IMG/VR virus record: IMGVR_UViG_3300028840_005945
Coordinates: 1-29,394 of that record
Reading direction: 5' to 3' (one strand)
DNA length: 29,394 bases
Origin: a virus
The notes under the pieces are model-generated. The model had not been told where the DNA came from. It worked only from the letters and a program-made list of their open reading frames with translations, and did not search any database. The translations under genes were made by a program, and so were the position numbers. Positions 6,124 to 12,006 of this stretch are shown here, in pieces (position 1 is the stretch's first letter; each line of letters opens with the position of its first letter).

Positions 6124-6365
6124 AAGACCTGAAGATAATTTGCAGGAACGTGACGCAGGACGAGGCGCTGGTGTACGCGCGCAGGGCGTTGCGGGACAAG
6201 TGGGACGATGTGGTGTACTCCAACATGGTTTCCGTGGAGCGCAAGGAAACGCAGAAATTCGACGTTTACACGGTTACCCGCCCCGATGCGTCAGCGGAAC
6301 AGAAGGAGGCGGTTCCCGAGAACAACGCCCAGTCGGAGGAGGCGGACGGCGAAACCGATGAATGA
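6120..6365 (+). CDS. Hypothetical acidic-tailed protein
   Basis: 81 residues, start in ATGA overlap with the DUF1353 gene. The first about 55 residues look like a small alpha/beta domain. The last 25 are acidic and low-complexity. No family recognised. It overlaps the endolysin start by eight bases, so the two are probably co-translated. Confidence 0.55.
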   Translation: MKDLKIICRNVTQDEALVYARRALRDKWDDVVYSNMVSVERKETQKFDVYTVTRPDASAEQKEAVPENNAQSEEADGETDE

Positions 6366-7209
6366 GTTCCGCACCCTGAAGTTGACCCGCCCTATGATGC
6401 ACGGGGCGGTGGTGCGCCGCCTGCAGGAGTTGGGCGACCTGATTGGTTGCGACACAGGCCCCAACGACGGGATATTCGGCCCCGATACACAGGAGGCGGT
6501 CTACCAGATTCAGGCCAAGCTGGGCATCCTGCAGGACGGCATATGCGGCCCCGTCACCTGGCGGGCGTTGCTGGAGCACATAGACAATTCCTCGGGCGAC
6601 ACGCTGAACAGGTTCTTTGTGGACATACGGGGCGCCCACCCGGCGCCCAAGAACTACGGGCGCAAGCGCAAGCTTGCGGAAATTGAGGGCGTGACACTGC
6701 ATCAGACGGGGTGTGAGATGCCATCGAACCCCAGGGGCTGGGAACGGCTGAACGCTCATATCGGCGTGACGCAGGAGGGCAAGGTGGTGCTGGTGAATGA
6801 CTTCACCGACATGATTTGGCACGCCCAGGGCCTTTCCCAAAACACAATAGGCATTGAGTTCGAGGGCAACTTCCACGGCGTGCGGGGGCGCACGAACACG
6901 CTTTGGAAAGGGGGCGGTGGCCCGCATTACTTTAATTTGGCCATGGGCATGGCGGCCAACACCCTGTTCGATTATCTGACCCGCTGGTTCGCCGAGCGGA
7001 AATTGCGGTGGCAATTCATCAACGCCCACCGCCAGAGCAGTGACACCAGGAGGGGCGACCCGGGAAGCGAGGTGTGGAAGGGAGTGGCGTTGCCTTGGTG
7101 CGACCGCCTTGGGGGCGAGCAGATGGACGGGGGTGAGGGATACCATCTGAAAGAGGGGCGCGGGGTGCCAGGGGTGTGGAACAACGGACTTTACAAGACC
7201 AAATACTGA
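6358..7209 (+). CDS. Endolysin: peptidoglycan-binding plus Amidase_2 domain
   Basis: 283 residues from ATG 6358, with GGAGGAGG further upstream. Residues about 12-75 form a PG_binding_1 domain (VRRLQELG, then NDGIFGPDTQEAVYQIQ, then GPVTW). Residues about 85-250 form a zinc N-acetylmuramoyl-L-alanine amidase of the Amidase_2/PGRP type. Likely zinc ligands are H115 (TLHQTG), H224 (NAHRQ) and D234 (DPGSEVW), with the GIEFEGN strand at about 165-171. By family knowledge it cleaves the lactoyl-Ala bond of murein for host lysis. No signal peptide is visible, so it should need a holin. The adjacent genes are not clear holins. Confidence 0.88.
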   Translation: MNEFRTLKLTRPMMHGAVVRRLQELGDLIGCDTGPNDGIFGPDTQEAVYQIQAKLGILQDGICGPVTWRALLEHIDNSSGDTLNRFFVDIRGAHPAPKNYGRKRKLAEIEGVTLHQTGCEMPSNPRGWERLNAHIGVTQEGKVVLVNDFTDMIWHAQGLSQNTIGIEFEGNFHGVRGRTNTLWKGGGGPHYFNLAMGMAANTLFDYLTRWFAERKLRWQFINAHRQSSDTRRGDPGSEVWKGVALPWCDRLGGEQMDGGEGYHLKEGRGVPGVWNNGLYKTKY

Positions 7210-7256
7210 GCGGCCGTGGCTTTCGCGTTGCCATGGAAGAAGAAAAAGGAACGAAA

Positions 7257-7610
7257 ATGACGAACAAGAACGCTGTTGTTACCTGTGATGACGGGACCGA
7301 GGTTTCGGTCTATTGCGCCCATAAGGACCTTGTGCTGACCGAACTGGTGAAGGGCAACCCGGAAAACCCGAACCAGCACCCGCCGAACCAGATTGACCTG
7401 CTGGCCAAAATCATCCGACATCAGGGGTGGCGCAACCCCATAGTAGTCTCCACCCGCTCGAAGATGGTGGTGAAGGGGCACGGGCGCCTGCAGGCCGCCA
7501 GGGCCTTGGGGTGCGAAAGGGTGCCGGTGGATTACCAGGACTACGACAGCGCCGAGGCCGAGTTCGCCGACTTGCTGGCGACAACAAGCTGGCCGAACTG
7601 TCTCACATAG
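7257..7610 (+). CDS. ParB-like domain protein, 5' part of frameshifted ParB-methyltransferase
   Basis: Starts at ATG 7257 with AAAAGGA upstream. It reads as a ParB/Srx-type nucleotide-binding domain: NQIDLLAKIIRHQGWRNPIVV, then VVKGHGRLQAARALGCERVPV, then FADLLA, as in phage ParB-N domains fused to DNA methyltransferases. At 7578-7580 the frame should continue as DNKLAELS, a hallmark following this domain. That sequence is in the -1 frame from 7580. In the zero frame the protein ends nine codons later at TAG 7608. One missing base (GC for GCC) explains it. No slippery heptamer is present. It could be a real mutation or a sequence error. Confidence 0.75.
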   Translation: MTNKNAVVTCDDGTEVSVYCAHKDLVLTELVKGNPENPNQHPPNQIDLLAKIIRHQGWRNPIVVSTRSKMVVKGHGRLQAARALGCERVPVDYQDYDSAEAEFADLLATTSWPNCLT

Positions 7611-8629
7611 ACCAGGAGCTTGAACTGGCTGGCAGGGAATTTCTGGAGGCGGCCAATTTCGACCTCGAGTTGGCAGGCTTCGAGCTTGGGGATGGCGACG
7701 GCGAGGACGAGGACCCGTACGCCAGCGACCCGAGCATGGCGGGCAACCTACGGGAGCGGTTCATAGTGCCGCCCTTCAGCGTGCTGGACACCCGACAGGG
7801 GTATTGGCAGGAGCGCCGGAAGCATTGGCAGGCGGTAATCAATGACAAGGGCGAGACGCGGGAGCAGACCCTGTTCGCCGAGGACAGCCTGGGGGCCAAG
7901 ATTGGGACGGTGAGCATACTGGACGCCGTGCTGGCGGAGATTGTGGTCGAGTGGTTCGGTTTGCCCCATGGCAAGGCGTTCGACCCGTTCGCCGGTGACA
8001 CCGTGTTCGGCTTTGTGGCGGGCACCAAGGGACAGACCTTCACGGGGATAGAACTGCGTGATGCCCAGGCCAAAATCAATCAGATGCGGTGTTCAGATGC
8101 GGGGTTGCCCTGCACATACCACAACGACGACGGCCAGAACTTGCTCAAGTACATCCCCAACGAGAGCCAGGATTTGCTCTTTAGTTGCCCGCCCTATCTG
8201 GACTTGGAGAAGTACAGCGATGACCCCAGGGACTTGAGCAACATGTCGCACTCGGAGTTTTACACGGTTTACAGCGCCGTGTTCAAGGCCGCCTACACCG
8301 CCCTCAAGCCCGATCGGTTCGCTTGCGTTGTCACCTCCGAGGTGAGGGACAAAGACGGCCTGTACGCCGGTCTGGTGCCCAAAACCATACAAATAATGGA
8401 GGAGGCCGGGTTCAGGTACTACAATGAACTGATTCTTGTCAACTCCGCGGGTACCGTGCCTATAAGAGTGACCAAGAGCATGAACGCCGGTCGCAAGGTG
8501 GGGCGGGTGCATCAGAACGTCCTGGTGTTCTACAAGGGCGACCCCAAGGCCATCGGGCAGACGTTCCCCGAGTTTCTGGACGAGGACGCGGCGTACGCCA
8601 CGGAAGGCGGTGATTACGATGAAGGCTAG
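7580..8629 (+). CDS. DNA methyltransferase (3' part of split ParB-methyltransferase)
   Basis: Reads in the -1 frame relative to the ParB-like part, beginning DNKLAELS. No well-placed ribosome site opens it; an ATG near 7738 lacks a Shine-Dalgarno. Motif I is DPFAGDT, followed by FTGIEL. Motif IV is SCPPYLDLEKY, about 75 residues later. This is the order of amino-methyltransferases with motif I before motif IV. The C-terminal end, AGRKVGRVHQNVLVFYKG, is typical of phage adenine/cytosine-N4 methyltransferases. With the ParB part it would be about 457 residues. It probably modifies phage DNA against restriction; the target base and site are unknown. An AdoMet-related gene follows directly. Confidence 0.75.
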   Translation, partial: DNKLAELSHIDQELELAGREFLEAANFDLELAGFELGDGDGEDEDPYASDPSMAGNLRERFIVPPFSVLDTRQGYWQERRKHWQAVINDKGETREQTLFAEDSLGAKIGTVSILDAVLAEIVVEWFGLPHGKAFDPFAGDTVFGFVAGTKGQTFTGIELRDAQAKINQMRCSDAGLPCTYHNDDGQNLLKYIPNESQDLLFSCPPYLDLEKYSDDPRDLSNMSHSEFYTVYSAVFKAAYTALKPDRFACVVTSEVRDKDGLYAGLVPKTIQIMEEAGFRYYNELILVNSAGTVPIRVTKSMNAGRKVGRVHQNVLVFYKGDPKAIGQTFPEFLDEDAAYATEGGDYDEG

Positions 8630-8903
8630 AATGTACAGATACGGGCAATGGATACCCGATACGGACCCTGCGGCTTTGCGGCGGCGGTTTCTGAACATGT
8701 TGGATGACTGCGGGTTCGAGATACTTGATGAGATGCAACATCACTTCAAGCCCCAGGGCTGGTCATGGGCCGTGTTGCTGGCCGAATCTCACCTGGCCAT
8801 ACACACCTTCCCCGAGGAGGGGCAGACCTGGGTCGAGCTTTCCAGCTGTGTACAGCCCCCCTACAAGCGGTTCCTTGAGTTGTTCGCCGGGGCCGACGAA
8901 TGA
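8619..8903 (+). CDS. SpeD-like (S-adenosylmethionine decarboxylase family) mini-protein
   Basis: 94 residues from ATG 8619, overlapping the methyltransferase by 11 bases; a GTG at 8610 and an ATG at 8631 are alternatives. LLAESHLAIHTFPE (residues 53-66) is the signature of the class 1 SpeD family. E56-S57 is the expected self-cleavage site that makes the pyruvoyl cofactor. H62 and C77 sit at the same spacing as His68 and Cys83 relative to Ser63 in bacterial SpeD. Usual family length is about 120-130, so the C-terminal part of the fold is missing. By family it would decarboxylate AdoMet. Some SpeD homologues have become ornithine or arginine decarboxylases, so the substrate is open. Confidence 0.8.
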   Translation: MKARMYRYGQWIPDTDPAALRRRFLNMLDDCGFEILDEMQHHFKPQGWSWAVLLAESHLAIHTFPEEGQTWVELSSCVQPPYKRFLELFAGADE

Positions 8904-9133
8904 CCGAGCCGGATGTCAAGTCGGAGATAATGCGGCTGGCGCAGGAGCGGGCCAGAGCCGGGAAGCCACCCATGGCCGACGCCGAGATACTTGACCGCTG
9001 GAAGCGGATACGGGACGGGGCGCTGGCGTGGCTAGAGCAATCCGTGCTGTACGCCAAGGGCGTGAAGGAGGCGGAGCAACTGTACAACAGGGCGTGCAGG
9101 GAGATAGCGCAGATGGAGCGTCGTATCCGCTGA
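8900..9133 (+). CDS. Hypothetical helical protein
   Basis: 77 residues, start in ATGA overlap with the SpeD-like gene and the last gene before a regulatory gap. It is entirely helical by inspection (KSEIMRLAQERARAG, then LEQSVLYAKGVKEAEQLYNRAC), basic, and without metal-binding motifs. No family recognised. Its coupling to the SpeD-like gene makes it a candidate partner, but no other evidence links them. Confidence 0.6.
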   Translation: MTEPDVKSEIMRLAQERARAGKPPMADAEILDRWKRIRDGALAWLEQSVLYAKGVKEAEQLYNRACREIAQMERRIR

Positions 9134-9148
9134 AATCGGTGTGTAAAC

Positions 9149-9165
9149 TTTGCGGAGTACGCAAA
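9149..9165. promoter_or_regulatory. Operator-like palindrome TTTGCG-N5-CGCAAA
   Basis: A perfect 6-bp inverted repeat with a 5-base spacer sits 16 bases after the end of the last gene and 9 bases before the promoter-like element at 9174. Size and position fit the operator of a dimeric repressor. The LexA-like protein (4387) is a candidate binder in this window, though the half-site differs from known LexA boxes. Confidence 0.4.
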
Positions 9166-9173
9166 TCTTTGCA

Positions 9174-9201
9174 CTGGTGAAAATATCCTAAAAAGTACAA
9201 T
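9174..9201 (+). promoter_or_regulatory. Candidate promoter (CTGGTG-N16-TACAAT)
   Basis: The recurring motif GCACTGGTGAAAATAT (9171-9186) supplies a -35-like CTGGTG. A good -10-like TACAAT follows at 9196-9201. The same box spacing occurs at 524-551 and 9315-9342. It would drive the genes from 9389. Confidence 0.45.
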
Positions 9202-9235
9202 CTTTCCAATCCGATAGACCAATTACAGAATAAGT

Positions 9236-9271
9236 GTGCGCAAATTTTAGCGAATTAGCGTTTTAGCGCAC
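9236..9271. repeat. Tandem octamers inside a short inverted repeat
   Basis: Three contiguous octamers, TTTTAGCG, AATTAGCG and TTTTAGCG, occupy 9245-9268. The flanks GTGCGC (9236-9241) and GCGCAC (9266-9271) are perfect inverted repeats. Iteron-like arrays of this kind can bind a replication initiator or a regulator; no initiator gene is visible here, so the role is open. Confidence 0.45.
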
Positions 9272-9314
9272 GGGCTTGCGACCGTGTATCGTGTTGAGAT
9301 AATTGGATTGTGTA

Positions 9315-9342
9315 TTGGTAAAAATATTGGTACAAGTATTGC
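9315..9342 (+). promoter_or_regulatory. Candidate promoter (TTGGTA-N16-TATTGC)
   Basis: Third copy of the TATTGGTAAAAATAT motif (9313-9327), with TTGGTA and a -10-like TATTGC at the same 16-base spacing. It lies about 45 bases upstream of the ATG at 9389 in an AT-rich gap. With the element at 9174 it may form a tandem promoter. Confidence 0.4.
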
Positions 9343-9388
9343 AGTAATAACAGGTATGAACCGCAACGCAACAGCAAAGGGAAGCAAG

Positions 9389-9649
9389 ATGAAAAACACA
9401 AACAATGAATTAATGGTTGAGAGGATTGACTGGCTGGCAAACACCAACAAGGTGGCGGCGTTGCATTGCCTGGAGACGGCGAAGGCCAGCATCGAGGAGA
9501 TAATAATGGGCATACAGGCGGGGCACGCCTACCACGGCGGCATCCACAACGTGCTCACGCAGTTGGGCCTCGCTGAGAACAACATGGCGAAATGCCAGTC
9601 CATGGGCGAGGCCGCCCGCTGGGTTGCGCTGGCTCAAGAGGAGGAGTGA
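9389..9649 (+). CDS. Hypothetical protein
   Basis: 86 residues from ATG 9389, seven bases after AAAGGG in a variant of the recurring leader (GCAAAGGGAAG at 9374-9384). The sequence is helical with LANTNKVAALHCLETAKASIEEIIMGIQAG, rich in Ala and Met. No motif or family recognised. It is first in the run after the regulatory gap, a position typical of early-expressed accessory genes. Confidence 0.65.
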   Translation: MKNTNNELMVERIDWLANTNKVAALHCLETAKASIEEIIMGIQAGHAYHGGIHNVLTQLGLAENNMAKCQSMGEAARWVALAQEEE

Positions 9650-9650
9650 C

Positions 9651-10043
9651 ATGGATATTGAAACCGCGTTGGAATTGAAATTGGCCAATATTTTTGACGG
9701 GCGGGACGCCGAAATACTGGTGGGCGACGGATTTCTGGTGTTCGAGGTGGATGGCGATGAGGTTGCGGACATAACGTTTGCCACGCTGGACGACATGTGG
9801 GAGTGGGCGCATACCGTGCACCGCGCCAAGGAACGGGGGCTTTGCGCCCCCCGCCGCAGGTACCGCGCGCAACGCCGCCCAGGCTGGAGCGCGTGCCAGA
9901 TGGCGGGGTGGGTGTACACATACGAGCACCCCCGATACGGCTGGGTTGAACTGCGGAACGCGGACCTGCGCCGCAGGTTGCATGAACTGGCGGACGCCAG
10001 GGGCGGCGACGTGTGCGAGGTTGTGGGGGCGGTGCTGATATGA
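9651..10043 (+). CDS. Hypothetical protein
   Basis: 130 residues from ATG 9651 with GAGGAGG upstream. The first half is acidic with alternating hydrophobic residues (AEILVGDGFLVFEVDGDEVADITF), suggesting a beta sheet. The middle is strongly Arg-rich; the C-terminal third contains GWVYTYEHPRYGWVELR. No family recognised. Start overlaps nothing; the stop overlaps the next ATG as ATGA. Confidence 0.6.
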   Translation: MDIETALELKLANIFDGRDAEILVGDGFLVFEVDGDEVADITFATLDDMWEWAHTVHRAKERGLCAPRRRYRAQRRPGWSACQMAGWVYTYEHPRYGWVELRNADLRRRLHELADARGGDVCEVVGAVLI

Positions 10044-10396
10044 AAAACCTCACTGAAAAACAAAGACAATGCCTTTATTTGCTGTTGGCCCACGGGCACC
10101 TCACCCGCGGGTACAGCGTGACCGGGTGGACTTGGAAGGGGCGGGCGCCCAAGGAGCGCACCATAAAGGCGCCCACCGTGCGCTCCATGGTGGCCAAGGG
10201 CCTGGCGCGGGTGGATGGCGACTTGAAATGGGGGCCTTGCCATCGGAAATTGCCGGTGTTGCGGCCCACGGAAAAGGGGCTGGCGCTGGCCATGCGGATG
10301 ATGCGACTGGTGGAGTGCCCGCGTTGCAGGGCCTCGCATTGGGTGGCCAACCCCAATCACGGGCGCTGGGGCCTTTGCCAGCGTTGCCAGAGTTAA
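10040..10396 (+). CDS. Winged-helix-like protein with zinc ribbon
   Basis: 118 residues, start in ATGA overlap. LTEKQRQCLYLLLAHGHLTRG followed by APTVRSMVAKGLARVD and LPVLRPTEKGLAL is the helix pattern of a MarR-type winged helix with wing. The C-terminal 30 residues hold CPRC and CQRC pairs, a zinc ribbon. It is probably a small DNA-binding regulator or accessory protein. The match is by pattern, not by a named family. Confidence 0.6.
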   Translation: MKNLTEKQRQCLYLLLAHGHLTRGYSVTGWTWKGRAPKERTIKAPTVRSMVAKGLARVDGDLKWGPCHRKLPVLRPTEKGLALAMRMMRLVECPRCRASHWVANPNHGRWGLCQRCQS

Positions 10397-10399
10397 CAG

Positions 10400-10414
10400 G
10401 GCGCCAGCGGCGCC
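10400..10414 (+). promoter_or_regulatory. GGCGCC hairpin before leader motif
   Basis: GGCGCC-AGC-GGCGCC folds as a perfect 6-bp stem with a 3-base loop, two bases before an AACGAAAGGGAA leader (10417-10428). No U-tract follows, so it is not an ordinary terminator. It could protect or gate the ribosome site of the gene at 10433. Confidence 0.35.
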
Positions 10415-10416
10415 AC

Positions 10417-10428
10417 AACGAAAGGGAA
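10417..10428 (+). promoter_or_regulatory. Extended RBS motif AACGAAAGGGAA, copy 2
   Basis: Four bases before ATG 10433. Extended outward, 16 bases (10416-10431) are perfectly complementary to the loop of the hairpin at 11636-11689. This is the longest match among the leaders. Confidence 0.65.
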
Positions 10429-10432
10429 AGAC

Positions 10433-10639
10433 ATGAGCAGGGAAGACGAGTGGAAAAGCGTGTGCGAGCTTGGGGAACTGGCCCGCAAGGGTCGCATCCC
10501 GCAAAGGGCATACAACAACGCCGAGCGGGAGTACTTTGACAGGTACCCCAACAACGTGGACAAGGGCGGGAGGACCTGGATTTACCCCGTGAGCGCAAGG
10601 GTGTGGGACCAGGAGACAAGGGTGGTGGACCATGGATAG
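10433..10639 (+). CDS. Hypothetical protein
   Basis: 68 residues from ATG 10433 behind the extended leader motif. Charged, with a helical N-terminal half (EDEWKSVCELGELARKGRIP) and an aromatic C-terminal part. It overlaps the next gene by eight bases. No family recognised. Confidence 0.6.
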   Translation: MSREDEWKSVCELGELARKGRIPQRAYNNAEREYFDRYPNNVDKGGRTWIYPVSARVWDQETRVVDHG

Positions 10640-10838
10640 GACGCAACTGCTGGCGCTGGTGGCCAAGGCGAACAGGATAAACGTGTGGGTGGGGCACGCC
10701 CGCATCTATCTGCGGGTATCCAAGGCTGAGTTCCTGCGGGGCATGGCCAGACGGGACCGATCGGAGCCTGGGGTGGACCAGTTTTACAACCCGACCAAGG
10801 TGCACTATGACCACGGCGGGAACCTCTGGGTGTCCTGA
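10632..10838 (+). CDS. Hypothetical protein
   Basis: 68 residues from ATG 10632, overlapping the previous gene by eight bases and sharing one base with the next (TGATG). VWVGHARIYLRVSKAEFLRGMARRD suggests a small alpha/beta fold. No Cys and no known motif. Confidence 0.55.
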   Translation: MDRTQLLALVAKANRINVWVGHARIYLRVSKAEFLRGMARRDRSEPGVDQFYNPTKVHYDHGGNLWVS

Positions 10839-11344
10839 TGTGCAGGCGCAGGCGAAAAGAGGGGCTGTGGGCCAGGAGCGAGGACGCCCCGGAATATCAA
10901 CTGCTACCCGCCAGCCGCGGGCCAACGGGGCGGCCCCGCATATGCAACAGCGCGGACATGGTGATACAGATAGGGCGGCATCTGACGGGCGCCGAAAAGC
11001 GCCAGATGAGGATGCAGGAGTTCTTCGGGGCGGTGGCGCTGAACAACAAGAACGAGATTTTGGGCCTGCGGATAGTGGCGGTGGGGGCGGCGAACGGGTG
11101 CATGGTGAATCCCGTGGACGTGTTCAGGTACCTGCTGGAGACGACGGCCTGCAGGTGGGCCGCCTTCCATAACCACCCCAGCGGTGACCCCACGCCCAGC
11201 CCCGATGACGTGGCGCTGACCAGACGCCTGCAGGAAGCGGGAAAGTTAATGGGATTGCAACTGCTGGAGCATGTGATAACCGGCCCCGAAATGTCACCCG
11301 ACAATTACACCAGCCTGCGGGACAGCGGGATACTGGTGGGATGA
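10838..11344 (+). CDS. RadC-like JAB/MPN domain protein
   Basis: 168 residues from ATG 10838. From about residue 35 it follows the RadC C-terminal (MPN+/JAMM) domain: E61 (MQEFF), HNHPSGDPTPSPDD at 111-124 (H111, H113, S121, D124), then LTRRLQEAGKLMGLQLLEHVI. All expected JAMM zinc residues are present. The N-terminal UPF0758/HhH part of full-length RadC is absent, as is common for phage and plasmid copies. The domain is metallopeptidase-like; the molecular role of RadC proteins is unresolved, and copies on mobile elements are often linked to anti-restriction or recombination genes. Confidence 0.82.
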   Translation: MCRRRRKEGLWARSEDAPEYQLLPASRGPTGRPRICNSADMVIQIGRHLTGAEKRQMRMQEFFGAVALNNKNEILGLRIVAVGAANGCMVNPVDVFRYLLETTACRWAAFHNHPSGDPTPSPDDVALTRRLQEAGKLMGLQLLEHVITGPEMSPDNYTSLRDSGILVG

Positions 11345-11351
11345 ACCCGCC

Positions 11352-11370
11352 GCATTGCGTTTTTTAATTG
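11352..11370 (+). promoter_or_regulatory. GCATTGCGTTTTTTAATTG element
   Basis: Near copy of the element at 2691-2708. It lies in the 76-base gap between the RadC-like gene and the gene at 11421, upstream of another AACGAAAGGGAA leader. Recurrence in two gene-free gaps is the evidence; it may be a promoter upstream region or a regulator site. Confidence 0.35.
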
Positions 11371-11404
11371 CGTGGCGCGCCGCTGGTGTGGTACCGTTGC
11401 GCTT

Positions 11405-11416
11405 AACGAAAGGGAA
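11405..11416 (+). promoter_or_regulatory. Extended RBS motif AACGAAAGGGAA, copy 3
   Basis: Four bases before ATG 11421. It decides that start over an upstream in-frame one. 13 bases (11405-11417) are complementary to the loop of the hairpin in the same gene's 3' region. Confidence 0.65.
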
Positions 11417-11420
11417 AACC

Positions 11421-11636
11421 ATGATAGATTTCACCGTTGAGGAGTTGAGGGCCATATACGGCGCCCTGCGGGAACAGCAGGGGGCGCTGATTGAGGAGGC
11501 GCTGGAGCACGTGGACGACAGGGCGCACCTGATGGACGTGGCGGAGGACCAATCCGTCAATTTCGTCACCAGCCTGAAGGTGCGGGTGATGCTCAAGCGG
11601 ATGGGCGTGGATGTTGGGGTTGATTTGGAAAAATAG
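11421..11636 (+). CDS. Hypothetical protein
   Basis: 71 residues from ATG 11421. Helical and acidic: FTVEELRAIYGALREQQGALIEEALEHVDD, then a basic VRVMLKRMGVDVG. No family recognised. Its leader carries the AACGAAAGGGAA motif and its 3' flank begins directly with a hairpin whose loop is antisense to that motif, so it may be autoregulated. Confidence 0.65.
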   Translation: MIDFTVEELRAIYGALREQQGALIEEALEHVDDRAHLMDVAEDQSVNFVTSLKVRVMLKRMGVDVGVDLEK

Positions 11637-11689
11637 GCCGGGCGGGGTGGGGGTTCTTTCCCTTTCGTTGGACCCTCCCCGCCCTGGCC
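11636..11689 (+). ncRNA. Candidate antisense hairpin RNA against the leader motif
   Basis: The arms 11636-11651 and 673-689 of the 11.6 kb region pair as GGCC/GGCC, GGG/CCC, CGGGG/CCCCG and GGG/CCC: 15 GC pairs with one bulge (T11685) and one T-T mismatch. The loop holds TTCTTTCCCTTTCGTTGG (11654-11671), the exact reverse complement of CCAACGAAAGGGAAAGAA. It therefore matches 16 bases at 10416, 13 at 557 and 11405, 11 at 1934 and 2608, and 10 at 3544. All these lie at ribosome-binding sites. No promoter of its own or terminator is evident, so it may act as part of the 11421 transcript. It is an inference from sequence alone. Confidence 0.45.
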
Positions 11690-11706
11690 GTTCTTGAAAA
11701 ACGGCC
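11686..11706 (+). promoter_or_regulatory. Second hairpin, GGCCGTT/AACGGCC
   Basis: A perfect 7-bp stem with a 7-base loop. Its left arm reuses 11686-11689, the last four bases of the preceding hairpin, so the two cannot both be fully formed. It could be an alternative fold (switch) or simple structural flank. Confidence 0.4.
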
Positions 11707-11722
11707 GCGCTTGCAATAGAAT
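11694..11722 (+). promoter_or_regulatory. Candidate promoter TTGAAA-N17-TAGAAT
   Basis: Good sigma-70-like boxes at optimal 17-base spacing, upstream of the gene at 11737. The expected start would fall inside that gene's AAAGGGA ribosome site (11724-11730), giving a very short or leaderless message, which weakens the call. Confidence 0.35.
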
Positions 11723-11736
11723 GAAAGGGATGAGAC

Positions 11737-12006
11737 ATGGAAAAACCGGTGCTTACAAAGACGGCGGAATGCGCGCTGAAGGAATTGCGGGCGGACGCCA
11801 TAACGTTGCGTAACGAATCGCTGGCGGTTATCATAGCCGCCGATTGCGGGGTGCTGGAGAAGACCAGCATGTCGGTCACCGCATGGAGCAACTGGTTCGA
11901 ATCGCAGGCGGCCGCGGTTAAAACGGCGGCCGAGATTGACCGCGAGGAGCGGCGCCTGATGGGCCTGTTGCACTTGACGGCCAAGGACTTGGAGGGCCAT
12001 AGATGA
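11737..12006 (+). CDS. Hypothetical protein
   Basis: 89 residues from ATG 11737 with GAAAGGGA seven bases upstream. Helical throughout, Ala- and Glu-rich, with a basic patch near EIDREERRL. No family recognised. It overlaps the lipoprotein candidate as ATGA and begins the gene run leading into the packaging genes. Confidence 0.62.
   Translation: MEKPVLTKTAECALKELRADAITLRNESLAVIIAADCGVLEKTSMSVTAWSNWFESQAAAVKTAAEIDREERRLMGLLHLTAKDLEGHR

Noticed and set aside
6358-7209. SAR (signal-anchor) endolysin
   Set aside because: No hydrophobic N-terminal segment; the N-terminus is a peptidoglycan-binding domain.
7572-7590. Programmed frameshift in the ParB-methyltransferase gene
   Set aside because: No X-XXY-YYZ heptamer in the zero frame and no clear downstream stem; a single-base deletion fits better.
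9410-10705. Minus-strand open frame of 431 codons
   Set aside because: It crosses five plus-strand genes joined by short overlaps and with good ribosome sites; the antisense translation is low complexity (Ala, His, Pro).
11658-11669. Minus-strand copy of AACGAAAGGGAA as a ribosome site for a reverse gene
   Set aside because: No minus-strand coding frame with family signal follows it; it is better explained as the loop of the plus-strand hairpin.
11881-11910. GGTTCGAATCG-like sequence resembling a tRNA T-arm
   Set aside because: It lies inside a coding gene with no acceptor, D-arm or anticodon arm in the flanks, so it is not a tRNA.
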